Source: Mesaphorura yosii
Lineage: Eukaryota > Arthropoda > Collembola > Poduromorpha > Tullbergiidae
Reading direction: 5' to 3'
NCBI GenBank assembly: GCA_009869945.1
Contig: WIXG01000011.1
Coordinates: 372,001-436,000, forward strand
Length of the DNA: 64,000 nt
This document shows, one piece after another, positions 40,101 through 49,683 of this stretch (positions are counted from its first letter, which is position 1; the number at the start of each line of letters is the position of its first letter). The notes beneath the pieces are model-generated. The model made no database searches, was not told the DNA's origin, and saw nothing but the letters and a program-made list of their open reading frames with translations. The translations under genes and the position numbers were made by a program.

Positions 40101-40524
40101 CCTTTTTCTCGTACAAACCTTCGGCGTCCACCACGTCAAATTCTGTGTGTGCGCCCTGGCCCACTAAATACTTTAGCGCGTTCATACGATTGGATGCGAT
40201 CGCTGTCGCAATCGGAGCCGGTCCTCCTCCGCTGGAATTGATGTCTGATCCGTGCTCGACCAAATACTTCAGCACGTCAAAGTGCCCGTTTTGTATTGCT
40301 AAATGTATGGCGCGTTGCAGGTTTCTGTTGGCTTCGTCGATTGGATACTTGGATTCGATCAGTTTCTGAACGACATCCAGCCGACCTTCCAGGGCAGCCA
40401 AATGAAGTGGGGTCAAGTCTTCCTTCCCGAGCTCATACCGTCCGACCTTAGAAGAGTCGTACTGGCGGAGCATTGCGACGACATTTTCCAGCAATGCCGA
40501 CTTGTCAAGTCTTTTGGAGCTCAT
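37144..40524 (-). CDS. Ankyrin-repeat protein with C-terminal CaaX-like box (1126 residues)
   Basis: A single exon encodes 1126 residues. From about residue 37 to 1020 I count roughly 27 ankyrin repeats (for example TPLHLAALEGRLDVVQKLIE), some degenerate, with an irregular spacer after the third (about 125-175). A charged disordered segment follows (about 1020-1100). The protein ends CKVCCSIV: the last four residues, CSIV, fit a CaaX prenylation box, and two Cys upstream could be palmitoylated, so the protein may be tethered to membranes. Ankyrin stacks are protein-binding scaffolds; the partner is unknown and no enzymatic or death domain is present. The uninterrupted frame contrasts with intron-rich neighbours. 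A probable 5' UTR intron (40550..40629, donor GTACGT, acceptor TAGACAG) argues against a processed retrocopy. Confidence 0.85.
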   Translation of the reverse strand: MSSKRLDKSALLENVVAMLRQYDSSKVGRYELGKEDLTPLHLAALEGRLDVVQKLIESKYPIDEANRNLQRAIHLAIQNGHFDVLKYLVEHGSDINSSGGGPAPIATAIASNRMNALKYLVGQGAHTEFDVVDAEGLYEKKVFETFMGKTQPNAFQYNVLKEAYRSHLRSKHRITVVHVAVNYSDSEILKYLLEIVPSVSLDEGPFSPLHIAVKTGNLEMIKCLADSAPSPLNVNTSDKILTPLHISTMFGHFEVVEFLVQKMKAKTDVTCVRNSYAPLHLAALGDAVDIIKCLVRNGARLSVFDDEGNTPLHLAARISLEAVRCLVQSGAPILTTNKKNVTALHLAAAGELNPLNPQTAAQDFVDVVKYLVEHGADINALDNLKFSALHTAAFHGNLETVKYLTQIGVDVDTHSEGGKGTALHQAVLCGHLETAEYLLEIGAQTNIQDIDGHTPLHIAVACGNLGCTKALVQNGANINALQKSNLTPLLIAVLKIKPKIVEYLLDIGADANICDIDRSSPVLNALRMKLTTGTPIKELDQMIELLIEHGADLNLANKVKLGPLTLAIGVRNLEVVKFLCEKGAAFDVKNSEQYIPLYVAIERECLEIVKYLAEKGASLEGNATLNGFTPLHLAADCSHDSLANLQIIKYLVEERHVPVGVRARDGITPLHLACKCGNLPAVQYLIESGAPINAGTEIDTPLLRAVAAESMDVIEYLVEHGANVDKGDPPPIGMAVMVQNLDIVKFLVAKGAEINKDDPESPNFIHTFVKMSLFSPIPSGPVKALELVKYFIEVHGADPEYKHASGYGLLQIAARYNRWSVVGYLCNCKGVRFPLHEAARAGQLDTVRSLLAAGAGEISIDSQETIEFTPLQLAAFGGQFDTAKFLIDNGADILASNFHASVLHFAVISKKESVECTLLVLNALKKKFEDNVESLNVHIDASDKDGDTPLMWAIEEGNVELTRILLEYGASTETKNHKGETAMDWAKKEDKNENGAKIVRLVAGLSEEPEMNVSDQDQKPSASTRASNGNENVSPVRPGSVNDLGDSLARVILDDVKADVLSQVNQPDHVQTEETTEAGEEVFLNGTNLRNPVIVVGADEPGKGNNMVAGDTPEYMKKCKVCCSIV

Positions 40525-41466
40525 TTTTGATTCAGGAGATTGTCCTGTCCTGTCTAAAGTAAATTAAATTTCAATTCAGTAGTGCCATGTCTGAGTTGTC
40601 CCTCGACTCGTCTTCATTTGATTACGTACCTTCGTCGTATTGCAGATTTCCTGGTGTCAAGTTCTTTGGAATAGGAATGAAGACAGGAAGCCTCAAATTA
40701 TTCCTATTGTAACATTGAACTTGTCGACGTTAATATCAATTAGCAAATCTGTGTACTGCAATGTTTGTACGTATCTTTTCGACGGGAATCGAGAGCCAGC
40801 AGAGCTCAACAGTGCAATGATAGCGATACAATTGCGTGATTGGGCGTGTGGTCAATGCCACTGATACCAATTTCAGTTTCAGACCGTGAATGTCATTATA
40901 TGCGTACATGCAAAGGATTTAAAGCTGTACCTTCCTAAAAGCCAAAAAAAGCCCAAGTTAACATCTGAAAATCAACGCTGATAAGATAAGAGATTACGCA
41001 TTGGCATTTGTGCATTTGAGATTTTAACTAATGAGTAATGAACTATGCTGGAGTGTAGCTCGAAAATTGCTCGTTGAGAATACGTAGTCAGCAGTTTGCA
41101 ACAAGTTATATTTATTTACTGCGACAATGCCATCTCTATTTTTCTGTGCTAGCTGGCTGGCAAGCCGTTCATTGCATCCAGATTTCGTTGCTAAATCAAA
41201 CGAGAATACGTAGTATTTTTGAAGCCAGCTTGTATAAAAGCGATCTGACTTGCAAGCAAATCTGTAAGCTGTCCTTTTATTTAAAATAAGTAAAATAATT
41301 AAAATCAGTTATTAACGTTAAAGTTTAAAGTTTACAGATTTGGGATAAAGTTTTTGCATCGTTACTTCTATCTCCCTCCTCTTCCAACGACCTTATCTTA
41401 ACTGCAAGTTCAATTTTTTTGCGTTAAGAAACGAAAAGGTAAAGAAATCAAATTAAGGAAAGCAAG
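40525..41466. other. Divergent intergenic region, ankyrin gene and SMNDC1
   Basis: Contains the ankyrin 5' UTR with its likely 80-bp intron (40550-40629, minus strand) and the SMNDC1 5' UTR and promoter. No other coding signal is supported. Confidence 0.5.
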
Positions 41467-42646
41467 ATGTCGGACGATTTCCACGCTAATCTTGAATCCT
41501 ACTACCTCCAGCTTCAGCAGGTAAGTTTTTAATGGTCTGAAAGTCAGAACAATTAGTACTTCTAAGGTGTGCATTGATATTTATCTTTTATCTTCAGGTG
41601 AATGCTGCGCTCACGACAGATCCAACTAATGATGAATTACTCAAGCTGAAGGCAGATTTGCAAGAAGTTATTGATCTTACAAAGGAGCTCCTTGTGCAAC
41701 AATCTGGCTCGTCCAGTAGTTCAGGTAAGAATAGTTCAATCGGGTGGGCTGGTGTTGGTGACTTTAGGTAGTTCTAACTCTTACTACTTTCGACAGGGGG
41801 GGAAGACTGGAAAGTGGGTGAAAAGTGTTTAAGTTTGTGGTCCACCGATGGAAAGTATTATGAATCAATTATTGAAGAAATTCATCCAGACGGTAAAGTC
41901 TCGGTAGGTATTCCAGAATTATCATTAGGGGAGATCACCCACGTAACCCTGTTAAAGAAACTACAAACTAAGCCATTTGAATTAAATCGTGGTGGTACCA
42001 GCAGTAGTAAATCAACTAGTGGCCCAAGTGGAAGCTCAGTCAAACGTGTGGCGACCAAGGAATCCTTCGCAGAAAGGTATGAATAAGCCTCGATTTTGAT
42101 TGCGTCTTGTGTGATCAGAATGATCACCGCGTGTATGATAAAATAATAAATTATTTCTACTCTTTATTTTCCAATTAGGAAACAAGCTCTTCAGAAACAG
42201 AAAGAGTATTTAAAGAAGAGAAAGCAAAAGAAACTTGCACGAGTGCAGGAACTGGAAGCTGAGCGAGAAAAAGTTAAAAAGAAATGGCTTAACTTCTCGG
42301 TGAGTTCAAGTTCATTTCATCCCGGCGTTTGCATTATCTTCTTCGAAAGTCGTAATCAGTAGCTTATGATGATGGTTTTATAAAAATTATGATTGCTTCA
42401 TCTTATAGACAAAGAAGGGACTTCTTAACAAGAAGAAGAGTATCTTCGCTTCACCTGAAACTGTTGATGGAAGAGTTGGTATCGGAACTTGGTAAGTGGT
42501 CGAAGTTACTTTAATTGTGGCACTGTAATATTAGACTGCATCATTGCACTAACAACTACCCTGTCTTCATTCGTAGTGGCGTCGCCGGGAAAGGAATGAC
42601 AGGGTTCTCGCAAGCGGACAAATGGCGGAAGGGCTGGACGAAATAA
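41467..42646 (+). CDS. SMNDC1: Survival motor neuron-related splicing factor 30 (SMNDC1/SPF30)
   Basis: Exons 41467..41520, 41598..41724, 41797..42076, 42179..42299, 42409..42491 and 42577..42646 join in phase to 244 residues, close to the 238 of human SMNDC1. SPF30 is a nuclear spliceosome assembly factor that helps bring the tri-snRNP to the pre-spliceosome. Landmarks are the N-terminal helix (LLKLKADLQEVIDLTKELL), a Tudor domain from about residue 63 (WKVGEKCLSLWSTDGKYYES), a Lys-rich coiled stretch (KQKEYLKKRKQKK) and the family C-terminus (KKSIFASPETVDGRVGIGTC). In the Tudor domain two aromatic-cage positions and the cage Asn seem replaced: the usual F/Y-x-G-Y-G-N segment reads GIPELSL. 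Binding to symmetric dimethylarginine may therefore be weak or lost. Confidence 0.95.
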
Positions 42647-42863
42647 TTACGCCACCAATTCTCACTTTCTCTCACTTTCTACTACTTCGCAGTTTTCCAT
42701 GTGTTGAATTGCAAGATTCGCTACAACTGCAGCCAGTAAGCAGGTTCTTCGTAATGTTGATAGAGTTATGTCATCATGTAAATATAATTAATTCATAATT
42801 ACATCCACCCATCTGACGATTTGATTCGCCGCATATTACAAAAAATGTCTTTGAATAAGTGTG

Positions 42864-42869
42864 AATAAA
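42864..42869 (+). promoter_or_regulatory. Polyadenylation signal, SMNDC1
   Basis: AATAAA 218 nt after the stop. Confidence 0.65.
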
Positions 42870-43602
42870 CGTTACTCCGTTTTCTTTTATACAAGAAGCG
42901 TAGGCGCGATGTTTGTATCGGCATTTTTCCTATAATGGAGGCGAGTTGTTGCGGACGGACAAGCTTTATGTCAATATTTTTTGTGATTTCTACAAAAAGC
43001 CGTAATATTTCTTGGCCTTGCTGCGTTGCGGATATTTGTTATTTCCATGTCGGTGCCGTCGATGGCTGTCCTCAGATCCCGGAGTAGCGTCAAGCTGCTG
43101 CTATCCAAAAACGACACGCGTGGGCGTGTCGTGCTCAAGAGGGAAGGTTGTGGGGTACAAATCACGAGACGTTAAAAATCACTATCAACACATTAATTTG
43201 GACTATTTTAAGACGTATGGTGACCGCCATTCGATCCCATGGCGCCTTGGGTCCGTCTCAGGAATTTTTGAAAAAGTCATCTCCCTGTATAAATGGCTGG
43301 AGCAGTGCTCCATAATTTGTTTGTTTTGACAAACAAAATGATTTGTTCAATTCATACGCTCGAATCCCCTCCTTGACTTATTCAAAAATGCCGATTTTGT
43401 GGCGATTTTGCCATTCCAATGGCTCTTATCTCCATTTGAGGAATGTTTGAAAAAACCAAGTGCAATTTTATGCCCGCAGCGCAGCAACTATAAATTCAAT
43501 CGGTGCATACATTAATCATTTCATGTATTCTGGCTGATCTCTTCAACGTGTAAGAAGTATATTGACGGTTTGCGGAAGTTCACCCCTGCATCGGAATCGA
43601 AA
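42870..43602. other. SMNDC1-Ariadne spacer with a small ORF and hairpin
   Basis: A 42-residue ATG frame (43047..43175, plus) is Arg/Lys/Ser-rich. It contains a 9-bp perfect inverted repeat around a 4-nt loop (ACGACACGC at 43111, GCGTGTCGT at 43124). Whether it codes is unknown. The right part should carry the Ariadne promoter and leader. Confidence 0.35.
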
Positions 43603-45311
43603 ATGGAGCAACCAGGTTCAAAGAAGTTAAAGCTTGAAGTTACAGCTGAAGAAGCTTCAGTCGTTCTCGACGGTGAATGGAATGGTGAAGGTAGGAGATC
43701 GACAACTTTTTAAGCATATCCATGTTTTATTAGCACATCTTCAGTGTGCTTATTCACTTTTGCTCTGCAGAATTTAATGGTAATTCGACCGAAAATGCTG
43801 AAGATCCAGCTGCAAGCTTCAATCAAGAGCAGGAAGAGGACGAGGAGCTCAGTTTCAGCGACTTTGACTGCGAGGTCGTGTCAAATTCTTCTGCGTCAGA
43901 ATCAGACAAGAAATTCACATACCAAGTTTTAACTCCGGACAGTGTTTTGGAGAATATCAACGAACTGATTCACAGCGTCAGTGGACTGATTCAGCTGCCC
44001 CCCTCGACAACGTGTTCTCTCCTTCAACGCTTTCACTGGCAACAAGACGCACTCACTGACACTTACTACTCGTCAGATAACTCAAACTCAAGTGACCTGC
44101 TGAAATTGCTTGGAATTCAAGCACAGGATCAAGCCTTGGCTCCGAACGCGGTTCTGAACTGTCATATTTGCACGGAAGAGTTTGGTCCTAATGATGAAGA
44201 CGTTGTCACTGGAATGTGCCAGCATCACTTCTGCAACGCATGCTGGTGCGGCTACTTGAAATCGAAGGTGTCAGAAGGCTCCGGTCTTCAGATTTTCTGT
44301 CCTGCACCAAAGTGCCCACTGCTCCTGAGCTACACCCGCGTCAAGGAATTCATTGAAGCCAATTTGAGCCAGGAGATCCTTCAAAAGTATTTTCATCACG
44401 TTGCGAATGACATTGTGTCCACTTTCTCAAACCTTACTTGGTGCCTCTCTCCCAAGAGCTGCACAAACGCAATTAAAGTTGACTCTGTCGTCTCATCACG
44501 CCGCGTTGATTGCTCGTGTGGGTACTGCTTTTGCTTTGGATGTCAGAAGGGCTGGCACGACCCACTGAAATGCGAATTTCTGGAAAGCTGGACTAAACTT
44601 TGCAACGAGGAAGCATTGAACGCTGAGTGGTTCATGAAGAACACGAAGAAATGCCCACGCTGTCATGTGGCGATCCAGAAGAATGGGGGCTGCAACATCA
44701 TGTTTTGTCGCAACCCGTCATGCCGCACCGAATTCTGCTGGGCCTGTCTGCAGGATGGTGTGAGTCATGGAACTCCGCACGCATGCTCTTTGTGGCCGAC
44801 GGATCGTCAAGATGCCCGCATGGGCGAAGACGCAAGCAGCAATCGGCTCGTTGCGTGTCGCGACAAATACATGGGCCAGAAGACAAGTTCGAAGGCTGAA
44901 GAGAAGCTGATTCCAAAGGTTGAGGCCGCCATGGCTCGTTATGAAACAGAGGAGCGTAGGAGCTGGGTAGAAGTTACATTCTTGAAGAAATCGCTCGCCT
45001 CACTCAAAGAATGCCGACAGCTGTTGATGTATTCATGTGGATTCGCGTATTATCTCGATATCGACCCGGACAAGAGTGACAACAATGTCATGCTCTTCGA
45101 CAGATCATTTCAAGAATTCGAGCACGCTGTTGAAGGATTGTCGTGGATTTTCGAGAATCAACTCGACTTGGAGTTTGGTTTGGTTAAGAAGAACCTGGAC
45201 ATTAAGGTCACCAACTGCAACAAGCGTCGTCTGGCGCTCCTGGAGCACGTCTACGAAGGGTACGAAAAGGGATGGTGGAAGTTTGCGGGAGGACCTGGCT
45301 CTCAAAATTGA
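43603..45311 (+). CDS. ari-1: Ariadne-family RBR E3 ubiquitin ligase (542 residues)
   Basis: Exon 1 (43603..43690, MEQPGSKKLKLEV…) and exon 2 (43771..45311) encode 542 residues, the size of Ariadne-1/HHARI. Order: acidic N-terminus; UBA-like region (about 80-130); RING1 (about 159-210, CHICTEEF…CPAPKC) which binds the E2~ubiquitin; IBR (about 253-300, CSCGYCFCFGC); RING2 (about 323-354, CPRCHVAIQKNGGC…CWAC); C-terminal Ariadne domain (about 390-530, coiled, SWVEVTF, FDRSFQEFEHAVEGL) that autoinhibits RING2. RBR ligases form a thioester on the RING2 Cys, here C336 (TGC at 44691). The next-but-one residue, a near-invariant His in HHARI and Parkin that aids transfer, is Ile here (ATC at 44697). 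It could be a diverged paralogue of ari-1. The family call is sure; the ari-1 subtype is likely. Confidence 0.88.
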
Positions 45312-45427
45312 ATGCGATCGCTGAAGAAGAAACTAGTAATAAACGACGGCGAAGTTTAGTGCTAAAATTTCCCCAAACCAAGCCAAGCCAAATTCATAGC
45401 TTAGAAAATGAACATGCAATTACTTTA

Positions 45428-45433
45428 AATAAA
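45428..45433 (+). promoter_or_regulatory. Polyadenylation signal, Ariadne gene
   Basis: AATAAA 117 nt after the stop, in a 223-bp tail-to-tail gap. Confidence 0.6.
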
Positions 45434-45479
45434 AGCGTATTACTTGGACAGTTCTTGTTTAATGTGCTGACTTGATAGT

Positions 45480-45485
45480 TTTATT
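45480..45485 (-). promoter_or_regulatory. Polyadenylation signal, SLC37-like gene
   Basis: Minus-strand AATAAA about 50 nt past the transporter stop, close to the convergent Ariadne signal. Confidence 0.6.
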
Positions 45486-45534
45486 CACACGTTAATAAAT
45501 ACAAAGGAACATGTATGCAGTGCAGTAGTGGTAT

Positions 45535-46893
45535 TTAAACTAACGGAACTTTGTCCTCTTCTAAACCAGCGCTCATTTTCCCAATTCGGCCTTTCTTTCT
45601 TTCTAACACGACGCCTCTGAAAATTAGGCAGGATCCTGCAAAGCTCACTAGAATAACGCCCGCAAACATCCATCCCCAACCCCAGTGGTCGGCTACCCAC
45701 CCAAACATTGGGCCTTCGACCACAGCTCCTAACGTGGCTATACCATTAATGAGCCCAGTCAAGGCAGCACCAACATTCCCGTTTTCCTCTCCCAGCTTCA
45801 TACTTACAGAGCCCGCTAGCAAGCTGTCTGCACCTCCGTTTGTTGCTCCTGCGAGCAGGAGCATGAGCGCCAGGAAGAGTCCTCCTGACGTGGCGAACAG
45901 TGCCAAGCACACTGAGCTAATTGTGATGCAGAGCCAAAGGCCAAAAAGAGGTCGGTTTGGGAAACGGCTGTCTAGGAAGAATCCAATTGCTGGCGAACCA
46001 AACGAGCCTCCAATATCAAAGAGAGTCGAGAAAAGACCCGCCGATGCTACGCTATAGTTAACATAATGCGCCAAATACATGGGCAACCATAAGAATATAC
46101 AGTATCGTACTATTTTCAGACACAGGACAGTTAGCGTAATTTCTACTACTGTTGGAATTCTTAATAGGCTTGTCATCGACGGGCTAGAACTGGACGGAAT
46201 TGACCCGGCCTTTCTTGTCTCTCCCGATCCTCCTATCAAATCGTCTGGTGCGGCTTTCAGGAACCAAAACACGAGCACGGACAAGACTATGGCCACCAGT
46301 GATGGAAATATGAAAACCATGCGCCAGCCGTAAGCGGCCTGAAGGTGTACTGCCAGCGCTGTGCCGCCTGCTCCTCCAATAAAGACGGAAGTTGACAAGA
46401 GACCAATGACACTGTTCAATTGTGACGACGGAAACCACGTGGAAATTGCTTTGCAACATGATGGCCAGCATGGACCTAAGAAACACAAAGTTATACAGCT
46501 GATCTACACGCAAATCTCTTCATAGTTTGTAGGTTATAAAATCGAAAGTTACGTACCTTGCATTGCACCATTGATTAGCATCAATAGGAATAAAATCCAA
46601 TACTGCTCCCAATACCCAAATGTGAACATACACGTGCCAGCAACACACAAACACAGACTGATCGTTAGTCTTGGTCCGAAACGGTCTGCTATTGAGCTGG
46701 AGCTTATCTGGACAAGTGAGTACGGTAGCAGGAGTGCGACATCCATCCATCCCAATTGTACTTTCGATACTTTGAACTCATTTTCGAGACTTGGTTTGAT
46801 TACTCCGAGGGGCTTGCGAAGGAAATAGACTATTGCGTAGGAGCACCAAGTTATAACGAAGGCTGTCAACTGCTTCACGGTGGGGCGACCCAT
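45535..46893 (-). CDS. SLC37-family sugar-phosphate transporter (MFS, 425 residues)
   Basis: Exons 46557..46893 and 45535..46475 (minus) join in phase to 425 residues with about 12 hydrophobic segments. Hallmarks of the organophosphate:Pi antiporter branch of the major facilitator superfamily are YFLRKPLGVIKPSL in the first helix pair, SSIADRFGPRLT, INGAMQGPCWPSCCKAISTWF, GGAGGTALAVHLQAAYGWR and a second-half repeat. SLC37 proteins move glucose-6-phosphate or related sugar phosphates against phosphate, usually at the ER. Its length matches SLC37A4 (about 429) better than A1-A3 (about 500), but subtype cannot be fixed by eye. The start at 46893 lies just after an acceptor (TTTCTACAG) and is the first ATG in frame. 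A 5' UTR exon ending AAG|GTAAGA near 47000 is probable. Confidence 0.85.
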
Positions 46894-47844
46894 GTCGAGT
46901 TTGATCGTAATTTCACCTGTAGAAAAGCACCAAATTGTGAGCGTCAAACCAGATGTACATGAAGTACTGTTAGCCGGTAGCCGTTTCTTACCTTAGATAA
47001 GTAGATGTACCTTTTTAGGCTTTGTGATTTGTGGGCCAGTCTTCTAATTACAATGACGGTCACGGCTGCTTAACAGGCCAAGTCCAAGTGTCCGGAGTTC
47101 CGGAAGAGGAATGAATAATTGAAGCCAAGCGATTCGAAGTAGTTCGTTGAAGTCAGTCAAGTCATATACGTAATTAAACCACTTCCAGCTGGCAGAAATG
47201 ACAACCGTCACGTCACATGTCAGATTAATTCGTTAACTGAGGTCGCATGCCACAATTAAAATTTCGTCTTTTGACAGCACTGCTTATTCCAGCATGGATT
47301 CACGTAAAAAGGGTGGAATAATTTCCCCTGCGCTTAATTCTGCTTCAATTTTGTGACTAAAGTTCTCGCATGATTCAAACTTTGCCTCAGCCTCAATTCT
47401 TTTTTTACGCGTTCTTTCTCCACTCTGCTAATGCCAATACATCATCGGTGATTCTCTGTCATTATCTTATGGTCTAATTATTTGTGAATGCTACACGCTG
47501 GCACACCTGAATTCCTGAATGTGCTCAGAAAAATGCAAATCACAACCGCGACCGTTCCAATTCATTCACTGATTTACAAATTCTTCAGTTTATTATCTTA
47601 ATGAAACGTCTTTTATCATGATGTGAAGTTTAACAATTTTGCCAGCTGTAAGTATAACGAGTATAATGCAATTCACTGGCGACTACTAATTCAGACGAGG
47701 TGATAGCGCAGATTTACGATAGCGCTATGATGACTGGACTAATGACAGAATTATACAAGTGCAAGTGTTCGAAATCGTGGCGACACGTGACAAGTGGATA
47801 AAGCAGGAGAACTGATGCGTATCAGTGTCAGTAATTCATTTCAA
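46894..47844. other. SLC37 leader and TIMM17 3' side
   Basis: Holds the likely SLC37 5' UTR exon and promoter (left) and the TIMM17 3' UTR with a minus-strand AATAAA at 47589-47594. No coding signal is seen. Confidence 0.5.
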
Positions 47845-48608
47845 TTATTGATATGCTTGATACTCGGCTCCTGGTGGTGGTGGCGGCGGTGTGAAATTAG
47901 GATCCTGTTGCATCATTTGAATTTGTTCTTCCTGTAATGTGAAAATGACGGAGATTGAGCCGTGCGTACGCTAGACTTTAGATTTTACCAAATACTTTTA
48001 CGTACCATGGAAAGTGGCCTGAATTGTTCTGACGAGAATCTTGTGAATAATATTGAAACTCCTTCAATCATTGCTAGTAGTACACCGCCAATAAGTGCGC
48101 TTGCAGCCATTGCTCCGGGTCCATTTCTTGCGGCGAGAATACCACCGGTCGCAGCCCCACTCATGATGGCATTCCATGGATCTTCTTTTCCACGAAGCTT
48201 AATTAATGTGCAGTCTATCGTAGAGAACATTCCACCCCACACTGCGAAGTTGCCTCCAATGATGGGCGCTCCTGCAGAAAGAGTGAGTTTTATGTTTCAT
48301 TTTTAACAATGACCGACCAAAGGAGTAGTCGAGCAGTTGAATTTCAATTGAAACTTACGACTTTTAATGGCTGTTAAACTGCCGGTCAGTCGATGATTAA
48401 TACCCGCTGGAGAATTACGAAATCCTTTGATTGCCTGAAATATTGAGCCTCCAATCGCACCCATCGTAAACGCACCGCCGCAGTCATCAACGATTCTCCA
48501 CGGGCTAAAATTACACAATAACACAAGCGTTGACGGCATGAAATGGGCAGTAGCATTAAAATACTTGTATGAGTACACTAACCAAGGTTCTCTTGCGTAT
48601 TCCTCCAT
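47845..48608 (-). CDS. TIMM17: TIM23-complex subunit Tim17
   Basis: Exons 48583..48608, 48359..48504, 48006..48271 and 47845..47931 (minus) give 174 residues, against 171-172 in human TIMM17A/B. Tim17 sits in the mitochondrial inner membrane and forms, with Tim23, the presequence translocase channel. The diagnostic acidic N-terminus [20 protein letters not shown] is intact, including the Cys that forms a disulfide with a later one (STIDC). Four Gly-rich membrane segments follow ([63 protein letters not shown]). The C-terminus is Pro/Gln-rich and variable, as usual. Confidence 0.97.
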
Positions 48609-49344
48609 AATTAAAGAAGTCTGACGGCGAGATTAAGATTTTAGCAGTGACTAGAGCTGAATTTAGTTAAATTCGTGGAAACTACTTTTCCAAATTCTGC
48701 TCCAATTACTTCGATGAGCTCCGTTACGCTTAAATTCTTCCTAAATTGGCAATTATGATGCAGGTACACTTTTTGTCACTTGTCACGCCGAATTTAGAGT
48801 TAATTTAACTTTAGTTGCGTTAAGTTAGTTAATTTTCGGCACTGAAGAGTTCGCACGTGATTATTTCATCACCAAGTGCTGCAGGGAAAGGAAAGAGTTC
48901 AAACGCACGCGGCCGAGCTTGGAGTCATTTCATTTTGTCTCAAGCAATAGCTTTATACAGAACTTACCGAGGTTAAGTTGCAGATGAGTGCGTAAATTGT
49001 TTCCGGTAATTTGTACCATGCATGCTACCTATTCTTGGACGATGCTTTGCGACTTCCATAAATTAAGCCAGTGATGGGTGATAAGGCCATGCTTATCCTT
49101 TTGCCATTTGATGCTTATGGCCGAGTGAGAACAGAGTCTCATGATGGGATGAATCGTTTGTATCTCCCGTTAATCAATAACAGTGCTTATGAAGCTATGA
49201 ATACTACGAAACGATAGATTGGGTAGATATTAGATAAGGATTCCAACCAAGCACATTTCCCCAGAAAGAACATTCTATAAAACTTATCAACCAAACTTAA
49301 GAAGAAATTCAAAAGCCGAAGCCAAAGTCTCGTTGTCACAGAAG
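48609..49344. other. TIMM17-GUF1 divergent region
   Basis: Promoter space for TIMM17 (minus) and the plus-strand unit to its right. No coding frame is supported. Its right end carries one copy of a dispersed repeat (49241-49330). Confidence 0.5.
49241..49330 (+). repeat. Dispersed repeat, copy A
   Basis: About 90 bp resembling 61411-61495 in the same orientation. Shared blocks include AGCAYATTTCYCCAGAAAG, ACATTCTA and AAGAAATTC followed by a GCC(A/G)AAGCC-rich end. By eye identity is about 75-80% with small gaps. It may be a remnant of an unknown mobile element. Confidence 0.5.
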
Positions 49345-49672
49345 ATGCACTGGGCGCTTGAGGATTTTGCGGATTTTCTCAGAAGGAAACATCGCGGTAA
49401 AATCATACGGGTACTGAAACACATGGGCATTTTGCAATTGTTGATAAGTACATCCCGAAATGACGAAATTGACTGGGTAAGTCATACGTTTTAATTATTC
49501 GTTCAATTAATATTGAAGGAATTAACTTCGACTGCGGCTATACCGTTGCAGGTATGATTAATCGTACGGTACGGTACGTGTCTAATTTGTAGTGATTGAT
49601 TGTTCGTTGCAGAGGCCAGAAAATATGAAGGGCACTCCTAGCCAACCGGTGGAGGTGCACCTTGGCAAATGA
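49345..49672 (+). CDS. Candidate 63-residue protein directly upstream of GUF1
   Basis: Exon 1 (49345..49476, 44 codons) starts MHWALEDFADFLRRKHRGK and ends GAC TGG|GTAAGT. Exon 2 (49613..49672, acceptor CGTTGCAG, 20 codons with stop) gives RPENMKGTPSQPVEVHLGK. Phase is kept. I do not recognise the family; it has a basic helix-like N-terminus and no signal peptide. The stop lies only 11 bp before the GUF1 ATG, so either both are on one dicistronic transcript or the GUF1 leader overlaps this gene. An AATAAA at 49676-49681 sits between them. A second acceptor at 49550 would give an early stop. Coding is plausible, not proven. Confidence 0.45.
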
Positions 49673-49683
49673 ATCAATAAAAT

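Noticed and set aside
37144..40524. Bacterial or endosymbiont origin for the ankyrin gene
   Set aside because: The CaaX-like end, probable 5' UTR intron and eukaryotic poly(A) signals argue for a nuclear host gene; only a tree could show older transfer.
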